Assembly: GCA_949752735.1 (NCBI GenBank)
Contig: OX457038.1
Span: 64,702,705 to 64,766,704 of the forward strand
Direction of reading: 5' to 3'
From: Lumbricus terrestris
Lineage: Eukaryota > Annelida > Clitellata > Crassiclitellata > Lumbricidae
DNA: 64,000 nt
Part shown: piece by piece, positions 48,201 to 62,900 of the stretch
How the letters are laid out: the number at the start of each line of letters is the position of its first letter
Numbering within the stretch: position 1 is the stretch's first letter
Translations under genes and position numbers: made by a program
Notes under the pieces: generated by a model
Seen by the model: the letters and a program-made list of their open reading frames with translations, nothing else
Databases searched by the model: none
What the model was told of the DNA's origin: nothing

Positions 48201-51200
48201 CCACTCAAACACATGCATGCATGCATGCATTTGTGTGTTTGTGTGTATCACTTGTGCGCATGCATGTGTGTCAAATTAAATCAAATCAAATGCATGTGAG
48301 TGCGTGCATGCACGACGAACGCATGCACTCACACACACACACACACACACGCACACAAATATAGACACAATAGACCCTGTTTAGCAGGACTCATCCCTTC
48401 TGGTAAACCTGACTATGATTATCTGATCATCATGTTGGATGTTATTGCTTGACAGTTTTGTAGCATCGGGATCAATAAAACTGATTTGATTTGACACACA
48501 TGCATGCACACACGCATGCACACAAGTAACACACACACACACACAAACCACATAAGTATAACCCGAATATGCTTTAACACGAGACAATCAATGTATGCTG
48601 TGTGTAACTGCGCATTCTCATTACGCATGGCATCAAGGGTCTGCAACTTTATGATGTGCGGTAGGCGTGCAACACTAGGGCTCATTGCTCTACGCTGCCA
48701 CGGCATGGTGGGAATCTGTGGGAACAGAATAGAAGCCACATCCTGTCAGCAATAAGCAATGTAATCCGCATCTGGTACCTTCCTAATGACTGCCCAACGT
48801 TTGTGCAACTTTACTTTCAAACCAACACATGTCTTTTCTCTACGTGCGTGTGCTAATGACCTCCGACCACTTACTGCATGGGTTACTTCTATTAAACAAG
48901 CCCCATCAGTGCCGGCGCCAGGATTTCAGTTTTGGAGGGGCTGAAGCCCGCGGCCAAATTTTCCATTTTCGCCGCCAAAATTTCTGACGACCTTTTTTTT
49001 TTTTTTAGTAATCGACCAAAATCTCATGAAAATTTTCTATGTTCGCCGCCAAAATTTCTGACGACCTTTTTTTTTTTTTTTAGTCGTCGACCAAAATCGT
49101 GGATATTTCAATGTAAAATAATTCAGATGGTCATTTTTTTAGGGGGGGGCTGAGCCTCTTGTAGGGGGGGCTTAGCCCCCCCCAAGCCCCCCTAGCGCCG
49201 CCAATGAGCCCCATCAATATACCATGCGATCACGTTAAAATGACCGCTGACTATCTCTTGCTGATCATTTCAATGCACGACATTTATAACTACAATGTTG
49301 TATTCATATTGACAGCTGATTGCTATTAAGACATATGTACACCAGAGTGCAGATATGCAATTGGCAAAAATACATCTACTTACCTACTTAATGACTTCCA
49401 TGTCTTTTTCTCACACTAGTATTTGTCTATGGAATTCACAACGACAAACACATGAGAGTAAAACTGAATTTTCAGAATGGATTTATAGAAGATTAGATTA
49501 GATCTAGAGTTGAAACTAACCCAGCTTTGCTGACGGCACGCTGTCGGTAGATTGCAATATCCGCGTCGTTTGTAACCGAATCGTCATCTGAATTGTTCCA
49601 ACATTCCTGGAACAGAAGAACCTCTTGACATCATTTACTCATTTACTTTAAGACAATCAATCATGTGACTGATCAACTAATCAAAGAATCAATCAAACAA
49701 TGAATAAAATCAATCACCAAATCAATTGAAAATTCATAATGCAAAAAAGTAAGACCAAAAAATCTGCAAAATTTCTAACCTTAAGTTCCATTGCATGCAA
49801 GCATGAACCAACGTATGTAAGAATTCTAGGTGACAACACGTGCATGAGTAAGTAAATGAATAATAATTAGTCATTATTAGAATGAGATAAACGCCTACAC
49901 TGCGTAACAACAAAGCAAAAAATAATTTAAAAAGTAACAATAAAAAAATCATGCAATGTCATGAATGTGTGTAGGCAATTACCTGGATATTATCATTTAG
50001 CACCATTCATAACTTACCTCCATTGATCTGTGCAAATTTCTGCTAGGGACATCTCGCTTGTATCTAGCATGGACAAACTCTGAAATGCCACATTCATTCA
50101 AATGTTAATTCAAACTTTAATAAAACAACTAATCATGTAAGTTGAGAAAATAGACAATATTAACTGATCAAATATACTTAGGTGAAAATTGAGGTCAGCC
50201 TATCACACAAGCCAACATGAACAACTATAAGTGGTTGGACAATTAGACTGTGCAGATAATTAAACTGAGCAGCACGATTTCTTCTTACCAATGTCACTGA
50301 GGTCATTCATGCTGTTCGACAGCCTGAATGCCTGCTCGCCATGGTCTCTCGCACGGAAACTCATCCGAGACCGTGCACGTACTGGGGAACCAGTCTCTGT
50401 CTCATCCACTTCATCCAGCACTGATTCCTGAAGGCGAGATGCAGACCGACCCAACGTTCCTCCAGTCTGATTCTGGCTTTCCCTAGCAACAACACAGATC
50501 ACAGTACAATATTTCACCACACAACACCTGTTTACTCTACACTACACTAATGTCTGGAGATGCCATGATCACAGTACAATATTTCACTACACAACAACTG
50601 TTTACTCTACACTACACTAATGTCTGGAGATGCCATGAGAGGAGGCTGAAGAACTGGCGATGGACAGGACGAGTGGAGGAGATGTGCTGCCCGATGTGCA
50701 GACCTGCATGGGAAGGACTAAATTCTAAGTAAATTCTACACTAATCTTGTACACTACACTAATTCATTCTGCTACAATAGCACTGCTCGATACATTACAC
50801 TACCCTGCAATATTACAGCAAATTTCAGACCGATCGCACAGCACATGCCTTTGAATGGCTCTAAAAAATCCGCCACATAAATGCGAATACATACATTGCA
50901 GTACATTACAACAAAAAGCTTTGGGTACCTCATTCTACGTTCAATCTGCTCCTTTGTAAGACGGAGTTTACGGACTTCTGACTCAAGGTCAAGTCGTTCT
51001 TTTTTCAGAATATCAACCATGTGGTGCTGTTCAGTCACTTCGGACTGCAGGTGGCGCCTCTGTGACTGCAGATCCTCCAGTCCACGGTCGTTTGTAGAAG
51101 TCGATGCACGCTTGGCAAATGCCTCCTGCAATTCAAATCAAATCAGTCACAGTGACTAAAAGCAGATCAGAGGCGGGGAAAGGAACGTCATTTTGTTGAG

Positions 51201-54200
51201 AAGGTATTTATGATATAAAATCATCTGGGAAGACGGTTATGAAGTTGTGCAAATTAGCAACAGCAAATGAGAAAGAAATGACGTCGGGACGTACACAGAA
51301 GTAATGACATTCAGACGAGAGTCATCAAGTACAGAACGAAAGTCATCAGGCGCAGAATGGAAGTCATTACGTACAAAACAGAAGTCACTAGGTACAGAAC
51401 AGAAGTAATCAGCTACAGGACAGAAGTCATCAGGTATAAAACAGAAATCATCAGGTACACCTGGTACAGAGCAGAAGTCATCGGGTACAGAACAAAAGAC
51501 ATCAGGTACAGAAGTCATCAAGTACAGATAAAATGTCATTGAGCACAAATCATAGGCAATGAAGTGAAGTACAGATGAAGTTTCATCAAACACATAGCAA
51601 TTGTAATTGCAATCGAATATTTTTAGAAGCATCACTCAAATGAGAATATAACATTAAGTGAAGCAACAAAGGTCAACTGAAACCAATGAAAGTTTCAGAG
51701 TGGAAATCACAGAGTGTTTACGCTTCCTACATCTTTTTCTTGATTGAACGCCTCCTCTTCTTTTCGAAACTGAACGCGCTTCTCCTCCAACTCCGCTTCC
51801 TGACAAATACAACAAAAACCAAAATCAAATATTCTGCTAAATCTATCAAAGTAAATTAATTTAAACTGGTTAATTATCTGCCATTGATCACAGTATGTAT
51901 GCATGTATTCAAATAATTATTATAGGGCATCTTAATTTTCCTCTTAGAAGTACCCCATTCTCATCAAGGTTTGCAGGTCCTATTTCCTGTTTCTATCTGT
52001 TACACAACTAATTGCTTATATAGAGACTTTTTTTATTGGAACTGCTCAGAAGAACTCATTTTGTTGGACATCACCCAAGTTACTCAGGATTTCAGCACGA
52101 ACATGCAAATCTTAACTAGGAACAACTATCAAGAGTTGCATCCTTGTCCATTAGTACGCTAACTCCATAAACAAGATTTCTCTAGTGCTTGTTGAAGTTC
52201 TTGAAAGGTGTTACACAAATTTTACGACACACGCAGACAACTGTATAGCATAGAGCCTCGATGAGATCTGACTAAAGTCATAGATAATGATATAGAGCCT
52301 TTAATTAAGTACTAAGACTATAGTACAATTATTGCATAGCATTTAACGCATGAACTTATTATTGATTTGTTCGTTCAAACAATTCATACAGCGTCCTGAA
52401 AGAGACCTACTCAGAAGTGCACCCATCCTGGACACAGCAAAAAATTGAGATCTAAGCAGAAAGCACAGCTCTACTGGAAGCCTAAATATTCCAAAATGGC
52501 ACATTGAAAGTACACTGAGAAAGGGTTACATGAAACAATGCCCAGCAACATCTTGCAAATAATATGAGACAAAACCGCTAGTTGAAGTTAAAGAAAGCAA
52601 AAGGATTTCTTGCCTCAGAATTAACATGCCGCTGAACTATCATGCTAAGCGCTATTTTGCAACATACTAAGTGATAATAATACACACTGTATCTTTACGC
52701 AAATAATTTGTGAAGCAAGACAAAGGCTGTAAAACCTCATCTTTCAGTTTCATGAGCTCTTTGTTCAGTTCTTGTCGCTTTAGACTGATGCCCTGCTTCT
52801 CAGTCTCAAACTCATCCTCCTGTAAAAAAACATTTATATAGCACCACTACTTCATGACTCTAATTAAGTATGACAGTACACAATAATCATAAAGATTTCA
52901 GGATAAAACTCAACAGGAAACAGAATATTGGAACTTACAATGGAACACTGAAGTGCCAGTGTTCATACAATTACCGCATAACCAGACAGACATTCAATAC
53001 AGGTGCCATGTAGGTACCTTTTAAGACACAACCTACTTAGTCATGATTTTCTATCCGCCGATTTCCGTTAAAAATTTCATAAAATATTTTATAAGAGAAA
53101 AAAACGATCCATCAGCTAAGATATAATGAATAAATTAATTCATAAACAAATTAATATATTACTAAGTTTAAAGCATTTAAGCTAATGATAAGACTTCTCG
53201 GTGTAAGCCCCTCAACCTGGAACGGCCTGAATAAAAATTCTCGCAATGAAAGAATGAATAAACAAAACGAAATCATCTTCTTAGAAATCTGAATAATAAG
53301 CAATCGCAATTGTCTCGTCTTAAGCCATCAAATAATTTGTTAACAGATAAGTAAGCCAATGGACAAATGAATCTGTAAAGACCTCATCCAGAAGCTGTTG
53401 TTTAATGCCCTTTTTCTTCGCTTCATTTGTCGTCCGTAGTTTCTCCAGGTCTTCCTCGCTCTGCTTCTGCAGTTTTCTGAGTTCTGCTGCACACTGGTCA
53501 TCCATCGATCTCACCTTCTGCCTCTCCTGAATCAATCAGAAATCAATCAGTCAATCAATCAACAATTTGTTTATTCAAAAGATCTAGCTGATCTTGCCAC
53601 AACTAATGACATTTTACTAGCAGGAGAATGTTCGTTGTTATGATCGCACTGATGGTTTGTTAATCGATCAATTAATTCATAAATCAATGAAAATTATTGC
53701 ACTACGATTATTATCCATCAAATAAACAATCATCATAATCAGATAAATCACTCAAAACAACGTAGCAAAATAAAACTGAAATCTGACAGCTCTGATGTAC
53801 ACTTTAAAAACCATCAAATGACCAACAAACCACTCCACAAACCCAATACCCACCCATCCAAACCAACCAACCAATCAATCAATAAATAAATAAACCAATC
53901 AATCAACCAGTACTTTAAAAGTCATACTCAAAAACCACGAATGAAGGACCAGAAGAAGGTTTAAAGCTGAGTCTGAATCAATTTCACATTTCAACGTACC
54001 TGATCGCTGTACTTTTGCGTAATGTTCTTAATGTTGTTCTCATGTTCACGCTTCAGTCGATCGAGTTCTTGTTGATGAAGAAGCTTCATCTGGTTCTTAC
54101 GTTCTTGAAGAACATCCTCCAACTGCAGAAGAAGAACATGCCTTTGTAATGCACATCATAAATGCACTGAAATCTAATGCAATGTAATGCAACTGAACAC

Positions 54201-56873
54201 TAATAGTGCACTCAAAGAAGCTCTTGAAAGCGCTCCTTGCGGGCAAAACCCAGTGACCTAGAATAAGCTACACAATCCAGTTAATTAAAATAACCATTAT
54301 AACCTGGTGACTTAAAATAACCAACATTGACTAAACAAGCTACAAAACCTGATGACCTAAAAGAATCTAAATGTCCAAATGATTAAAAAAATATGACCTG
54401 GTGACCTAAAAACATCGTAATTATTTTTACCCCTTTTTCCATGTCCTCAATTGCCCTTCTGCGCTCCTGTGCCACCTTTAATTCCACTTCCTTGCTTTCC
54501 AATTCCTCGCGGTGTAACTCCTCCAGCTGCTTTTCAACCTGCTCCAGAGCCTTACAATTTCCAAAACATATCCAAATTTACAGACTTGTTGTAAAGGGTA
54601 AATGAATTACCACAATTTTCTCTTGTAATAAAAATTAAAAATAATGTAATTTCCAAAGTTGCAGACTCTAAATGTAAAGTAATTTATTCTCCAAATGTCA
54701 AGATTTGTAACAATATTAACTAATTTGATATTCCAAACAGAAACTTGCAATATAAAGTAATTCAAGTCCCAGATGTGCAAAGCAGAGTAGTTTACTCTCC
54801 AGATATCTTATATAAGGCAACTTAATTTCAAGATTTACATAATATAGTAATTTCTAAATTCTATTATAATATCTATGAAGTCATTTAGTTTCATATTTGG
54901 TAATGTAAAGTAACAAGTTCAAATATAATATCCAGATTTACATATTTGTCAGATAAGTTTACTTTGTAGATCAAGTGGTAAGAAATTGACAGAATGTCAA
55001 GTCAATGCCCTCTGTAGGTATGTTAGTAAGCAGATTAGAGAAAGAACGATTAGCAGAAAAGCAATGTCTGATAAAACTCACACAAGCTAGACACTATCTA
55101 ATCATCAGTCACAAAGAGATCTGAAGTTGTGAAGAGATATTATGAGCCAACACTTCACACAAAACAACACAGGACTGTGTTAAAAATCATATTTGTCTCT
55201 CTCATTCTATTTGCATATTAACCACACCTGTTTCAAACCTGTTAATTATGAACTAATTTTTATTCTGAGCATGTTTATCAATCTGCGTATTTAAGTTACA
55301 ACTGTTTTTATATGTTTCCTGTGATCTGCACAAGCATTGCACCTATTTCCCACCTGTGTAACTTCCAAATCTGTTTGTAACTTGTTTGTTACACAACTCA
55401 TTACCTGTTTATGTTTATCTTCAAGTTCCTGTCGCAGTTGTTCCATTCTGTAAGCGTGTTTCTTTTCGAGGTCTTCCCGTCGGTCCTGCTGTTCGGAGTC
55501 TAGCTTGGCCGTCAATTCCTCCAACTTCCTCCGCTGTTCCCCCTCCAACTTACTTCTCTCCTTTCCCAGCACATCCTCCATCTGTGAATCACAGATCAAT
55601 GAATCCTCCAACTCATATTCGCCTCTCTCCAGAACAAAGTAGAATAACAGGTCAATCCCTTGGGGTAGCAATCGGTATGAAGCGTGAGCAACTTCATTTT
55701 ATTAACATTAGTGTATGAGAGTTCTTTCCCAAGCTGTCTTTTCTTTCCCCTCTTTGAGGCGCTATATAAATGGATAAACACATACATACAGTGTATATAT
55801 ATATTCTGCTGTCGAATTCACCAAGCAGTGTTGCTGGAACAGAAAACAGAAATCCCTGAGTATCTTTCAAACCTGGTGCAGATGTGAACCCCCAATATCT
55901 AGACTGCCAATCCACTATAATAATCACTAGATTGTGGAAATACAATAATATGGAATTTCTGGCCTTACTCAAGTAACTAATCAAACCTAATCCGCGAAAT
56001 TCACCATTTTTTAAAACGAAAAACTGAAGCGGAAATTTGATTTTAAAATATTAGATAAAGAAGAAAAAGCAGTTAATCAAATCATGTCTAATCTATTCTT
56101 CATGACATAATCTATTCTAATCGACAAGAACATAGACAAAAATAGACGTAAAACTGTTAATTAGTCACGCATAAGAGGTTAGTGAGAAAAGTTAGAAACA
56201 CAGCATATTTAGTCCAACTCACAAAGCATAGCCCGATTTAATAAAACATAACTGCATGAAACTTAAATTCATCCAACATAAATTCACTCTTTTCAAATCT
56301 AACAGAATTGTTTTAACAACTACAGATACATATACACTTTTCACTTCATGCCCAGACATGCATTTAAAGTTACAATTATGAATGCATTTACAATTACGAA
56401 TGTATTGAAAATTACAAATGCATCTAGAACCACGATTATGACAAGATTTATAAGTATGATTACATTCACAGTTACAACTAGAAACATATTTACAATTACT
56501 AAAGAATTTACAACGTCAATTACATTATGAATGCACAAACTAATATGATTCACTACTAAGGCACAAGTCTGTTCAGGAAGCACAGAATGAACATCTAGCT
56601 AAGAAGGACAAGAAACACTTTTAGTTATAGAGGCACAACAGATGTGACTGTCACTGACCTCTTGATGGATTCTTTCTTGTGCTGCCCTCTTCTGGGCGGC
56701 TATTGTTGTCTCTTCATTTTGTGACGATGAAGAAACATCATCGCGAAGTCTCTTCAGCTTCGACTCAATCTCCGACCTAAGATGGAAAAAGAAATCGGAT
56801 TCAACTGCATTGTAACCGACCCTGAGTCACCATGATGATCATAGCAATGAACACAATGATTATAAACACAATG

Positions 56874-56907
<34 letters not shown>

Positions 56908-59900
56908 AATGATGATGATAAGGTCGGTAAGGATTACAAATACAAAGATGAATGATAATGAAGACAACAATGGTGATGATACACACAATGCTGATGATGC
57001 CCATGATACTGATGATGGTGATAATGGGATCTGTGTGCATGTATCTTGATATCATTTTCTAAAACATCTCTCAATGGCCGATGAAGATTAAAATTCAGTT
57101 CGATAACAATGGGGATAATGACAAAGATGGTACAGATGATGACTGGGACAACAATGACTGATGATCATTGTAACTCACCTGATCTTCTTCTCCTCATCCT
57201 TCTGTTGTTGGTCGAGATCGTGACGCATCTTCTTCATCGATTCGCTCTGATTCGCCTTCAGATGTCCAACCTCCGTATCCGTCTCATCCTTCACTTGCAA
57301 TCGCATCTTCCTGAAAAATTATTCAACCATGAAATATTCTTCTCACTCATAAAAGCAGAAACTCAATATAACTATTTATTATTTAGCAATAATATTAATT
57401 AACGACTATTATTAATAAGAGTTCTAGCCATGCAAGAGATGGAGAATTTGTTAAATTCTGTCATCTAAACAAATAAAATAACAATTAAAAATCAATATCT
57501 ATAAAAAATAAAGAGAAGATTCTGTGTGTCTGTCACACTTTGTTTGAACGGGATGCATTTAAAGAGTCTTTGACCTTTTCGCTCCAAACCTTCACTACTC
57601 TGTCGGTCTCGGCATGGGACAACCCGTGGAGGGGTTGGCGAATCTCTACCACATGGGGACCTATGGGGAGATGAAAACCCTAATTTTCGCTGTTTGACCC
57701 AGATCCATTTCCACACTTTTTAAGCTTTTCACTCCAAGCCCTCACTACTGTGTCGGTGTGGGTATGGCACACCCGGTGGAGGGGTGGGGTGGGAGCGGGC
57801 GGTTGGGGAGCCGGCAGTGAGGGTGGGGAAGTAAGGAATTGGCCGGGACCAGGGCGAATCCTAAATTTCCTGGGCAACGCCGGGCACCCCAGTTAGTAAC
57901 TAATAGAAATCTGCCACTATCATGGCAATTATGCTTTTCATTTTATTAATTATTATTGTGATAACACAAGCATTATATATATTATAACAAATATTACAAC
58001 AAATGCCCAACGACAATTGAAAATAGCAAACTGCAATTGGAAACTCCATTGAATTTACCCAACCAGGTCAGCTAATTTATGTAAATAGGTCAGCTAATTT
58101 ATGTCATTAGGTAATAGTCAAAGCAAACTGATGAAACAGGACCTGATGGCCGACTCCTTTTCCATCTTTGCTTTACGTGTCTCCTCCTCCAACTCATCAT
58201 CCAGCTTCTCCTTCAGACTTTTCAGCTTTAACTCCTTATCCTGAAAGTTTCAAAATTACATGACGTGACGTTACAAAGCGACAAAGATTAGATGATGAGC
58301 TACAATTATTCAGAAGGGCTAAGATTAAGAAAAGGTTAGATTTAAGGCAACAGCTTGCATAGTTTGGTCAATATGAAGAAGCATAAGAATAAGTTATGTT
58401 TATAGTTGAGATGGGAGAAAAAAAACTGTGTTACGCTTAAGCACAGGTAAAGGTTTTAGGGATACGTTGTAGATAGACTTACGATTCAGGGTAAGAGTAA
58501 CGCTAAAGATAGATCTAGGATCATGGTTAGGACAATTGTCAGAGTATAGATTAGGGCCAACAAAACAGCTAAGTTTAGAGTCAGGGCTGCAGTAGGAGTT
58601 GCAAGGGATAGGATAAACTACCTTTTGAAGCTTGTTTCGCTCTTCTTCCAGTTCTTTATTGAAGGTCAATCGGAGTTCACTCTGAGATTTATCATGCTCC
58701 TTCTTCAAATTCTCATCAGCCATTCTCCTATGAACGTTGAACATTGTCATCGCCGTCATCATCCTCATCATCATCACCACCACCACAACACCATTCCACC
58801 ATCATCACCCCACCACCACCAACAACAACAACATCATCAATCTCTCAGATGATAACAGTGATCAGGCAACAATATAACGATAACGATCATAATGAAGTTG
58901 ATAACAGCATAAAAAACATCGATAACAATAGGAAATGTTTTACTTTTCTGCTGCAGCCGCCGCCAGTTCTGCTCTCTTCCTCTGCTCAGCCTCCGGACCA
59001 GTCGTGCGGGCACTTGTTGGGCTAGTGACATCCTTGCGCTGCTGCTGCTGCAGCTGTGGTTGCTGATGCTGCTGTTTTGTGTCGATGAATGATGTACTCT
59101 TTCCAGTCGGTTCCTGACGATCCGTCCCAGGCAGAGAGGATGAACGCAACGAATGGTCAAAGTCCTATTTAAAGTTCAGTTTATTAATTCACAAGACAAT
59201 CAGAAATTTAACATAAATTATCTAAAAATTCCTTTGTATATTTATGGCTAAATATTTCTAGCCAATTCTCTGTATATCTGAGAAAAAAACAGCTTGAGAA
59301 ATCTTTGTGGTACACTACTTGTAGATAAAATATTCATAAAAAATCTTTGATTTATTTACGACAAAAAACCAATGTAGATGTTCTCTTTATGGTAGTCATA
59401 CTGTCGACCGTATACACATGAAACCAACAGAGTGTGGAAACAGAATAACAGAAACAACCACAGATACATTAGAAACAAGTAGCATCTGTTGCTGTTGTAC
59501 CATCTGTTAGCCCGTCATCTTAACATCATTCCTTGAGCAACTTCGAGATGAAGTCGTGGACAAATATGCTAACTTTGAACATCCTACACACTGAATTGAA
59601 ATGAATTTTTTAAACTATACTTTCTACTCGATCTCTGAAACCAGAGTACAATGAAACTAAGAAGTAATAAAGATTTACAGTACACTTCAAGTAGCAGTTT
59701 TTCCCCTTACCGAATGCAGTCTGTCAGATCTAATTATAAGTTCCATCTAAGGCTGAAAACTGTCTTGTTTTGGCTTGGTGGTGGTTTGGTGTCATATGGT
59801 CCCAGTTTCGTCAAATTGGCGTCACATAAAAGCATACACTGCTTGGCATTAAATCTAAACTTGCAGAAGAAAAACTCACATGAGACCCCACTGGAGTCAA

Positions 59901-62900
59901 AAGCTCTTCAACTCTGGCCGATAATTTCTTGTCAACAAATTCCTGCAAATAAAAACACCAGAAAATTTAACTGTGAGAGAAGGGAATTTAGTGTAAGGTA
60001 ACAAAATAAAAAAACTTTAGAAGATTTAAATCTTGAAGCTGAAGAAAATAATGATAATCTAACATTATAAATGTGTAGCCATGAAGTCAGTCAGACATTC
60101 AAGAAGTCAACATTTTTTATGCTTCTCTTTTGATGACCATTTACTACGTGGCAACAAGGAAATTTTGTCCAAAGGAAATGCGGCATTAGTCACCGAGTAC
60201 GAGCCAAAGACCTTTCGATGTGGCAACAATTTTTTTTATACATACGGCGCACATGAGGCAAGGTCAATGAGTACCAACCAGCTTCATTAAACGGTGAATT
60301 TTTTTCAAACTTTTTCTCAACTTTCTTAGCATGGGAAATAATCTTGATGCCGACTTATAATGGCTACACCTTTTCTTTCTTGCTTTATTACTCTATAGCT
60401 CAACAAACTATTCTTATTCTTCTTCTTTGAGGTGAGCAAATCTGATTCAGAGACAAGTGTATATAAAAAAACTGTTCAGGCACATTACATGGAGTACAAT
60501 CAGCGGAATTCAACCCACAATCGTTGGATTACAGATCTACTGTGCTACCAGAAAAAACGACAAGCCACACAACCAACTGTTGTCACATACGAATGGATGA
60601 AAGTGACCGACTGAAGAAGAACATTGTGCAGCTCATGTATCTTACAAGGTCTTCGTCGAACTTTCCTCCATCAGAATCCTCTGATTGTGAAACCTTCTCT
60701 TTGTTGTCTGGCTCACTGAGACCCGACTAATAAAAACAACATTTAAAAATAATTTATAATATGCACCACCGCCAAAATATTTTCTGCTGACAGAGAAAAA
60801 TTTGATATTCATTAACATAATACAAAGGAGACGTAACATGCAGTAATGTGAAGGTGATGGATTGCAATGTTAAATAAAGAAAGGCAGGATACATTAAGTT
60901 AAGATAATGTAAAAAAAGTAATGTAAACAAAGGGGAGTATGAATAGTAAGCTGATGCAAGATAAATGTAAGCTTATATACCGAATATAGTAATGTAAGAT
61001 AAGATACAGAACGGCATGGCAAAATATTGTAAGACATGGTAAGGTCGAAAGAGGTAAGGTGAGGGAAATTTATCACAAGAGAAGTTATAATAAGACAAGA
61101 AAGGGTATGATATAATAAATTGAGCAAAGGTAAGGAAGGTAAGATGCTCATAAGATAAGGTAAGGTTTGGAGAGGCCAGACAAGACCAGAAACTGAAAAC
61201 TGAAGCAAACCTCATAGTCAATGCCATGGCCAGACTTCAACTCTTCCAGATTCAACGTAAACTTCTTGTCTAATCTTAAATTCTGAAAATAAACAGATAA
61301 AAATGCATTAGTACTGTCATTTCACAATTTATATTGAGCAGAGCTGAACCAAATAGCATTTGTCACTATTCAGCAGAATACAAATAACTGGTCATACTAA
61401 CTGGCCGAATATGAATAGTAGGTAACTATGTAGCAGGGCATTATTTAAAAAATTCTAGTATATGTATTTAATTCTAATATAACCCACCTATTGTACAGTA
61501 GAACTTGAGCTACATACAGCCTTCAATTCTGAATTTCTTCATGTTGGATTATACAAGAAAGTAATTGTTCCTACTGAAAGTTATGCAAGTTTGCTTTCAG
61601 AAAAAGACTAAGCATTTCAAATTCTCATGTGAACGGCTTTTACTTTTCATATTCAGCTCAAAAAAACATTTTGCTGAATGTGAATAAACTATTTGGAGCA
61701 CAATTCGGTCCAAAACGAACTGAATACGAATACAAACTAAATTCACACGTGTGTCCTCTACCTCATCGTCGGATATGGTGAAGAAGTTGACATTTTCCTC
61801 TCGAGCCGTTCCAAGTCCACTGACCTCAGTTGCCGAGAGATTCAGACCAAGCGAGTTCGACATGAGAGAACTGTGAAGGAAAGACTGCAACAAACCAATG
61901 CTTGAAATGAACGTTTGCTGCTGGTCAGCGAAGAAATATGGTGGAGAAGATGAAGAATAGCATGACAATGAGGATGACAGTAATCATAATGATGATAAGG
62001 CAACAAAGATAACGAAGATTTTTTACGTCGATGAAAATAACAATGATAATAATGATGAGGATGATGGTGATGATCAATCACTGTGATGATGACTTTGATG
62101 CTGAAATGATGATAATGACAAAGGTGACTGAAATGATAATTATGTTCTTGAATATGATTATAAACAGAAAGATGACTACGATGAAAATGATGACAAAGAC
62201 TGTAAAGCAGACACACTTGCCTTTGTCATAGGTTTCAGAGGTCCCTAAAAGATTCTGCATATTGTATAAACATTTAGACTTCTTATGCACACGTGCAGAA
62301 AAGAAATATTATTTAAAACAACACAGCATGTAATCACATAGACGTTCAGCCATACCTCCGTGGAACCACGCAAGTAGTTCTCGGCAGAGTTGCGCATGGG
62401 TCCTTCTGTGGAAAGGCGGGGACCAGTGGCAGCCACCATGATTGGCTCCCCAAGGAAGCCGGTCCCAAGACCCATCTGACTACCTCGCAAACTGTTCAGT
62501 GGACTGCTGCCTTCCAACTTCTGATTGAAAACACAACATGCATCTGGTTAGAAAACTGTGTTGCTTGTTCCAGAACTCTTGTTTAAATAAACATGTAGGC
62601 TACTAAAAGTCACATGGAAACTATTGCAGCTCGTCATTCAATGGTAAGCATGCATGTATACATGCATGCATGCATACATACAAGATTGGCCTTCGCTCTG
62701 GAATGGGCTCCCTTTGTCGCTATACCTGTTCCACAGGGTCTACTCCGACGCTTTCTATGCCCATCTCAAAACTGTTCTTTTTAGCCGTACTGGGGGTTGG
62801 GAGAGCTTCTGAATAGTCACCTTAAAGGGGCACTGTATAAATCCTCGCAATGGATGAATAACATATATGGGATTTGCACTACCAACCTCTCGAATGACAA

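Noticed and set aside
48190..48360. Possible CRISPR-like or satellite array
   Set aside because: The pattern is simple (CA)n and (CATG)n microsatellite without spacers, in a eukaryotic intron.
48419..48739. Candidate CEP164 exon with frame RAMSPSVARLPHIIKLQTLD
   Set aside because: No donor gives a phase compatible with exon 48050-48176, which already joins exon 49521-49606 perfectly when the acceptor at 48177-48178 is used.
50637..50735. Frame resembling the end of a reverse transcriptase (NWRWTGRVEEMCC)
   Set aside because: Too short and too weak to assign; it may be a retrotransposon scrap in a CEP164 intron.
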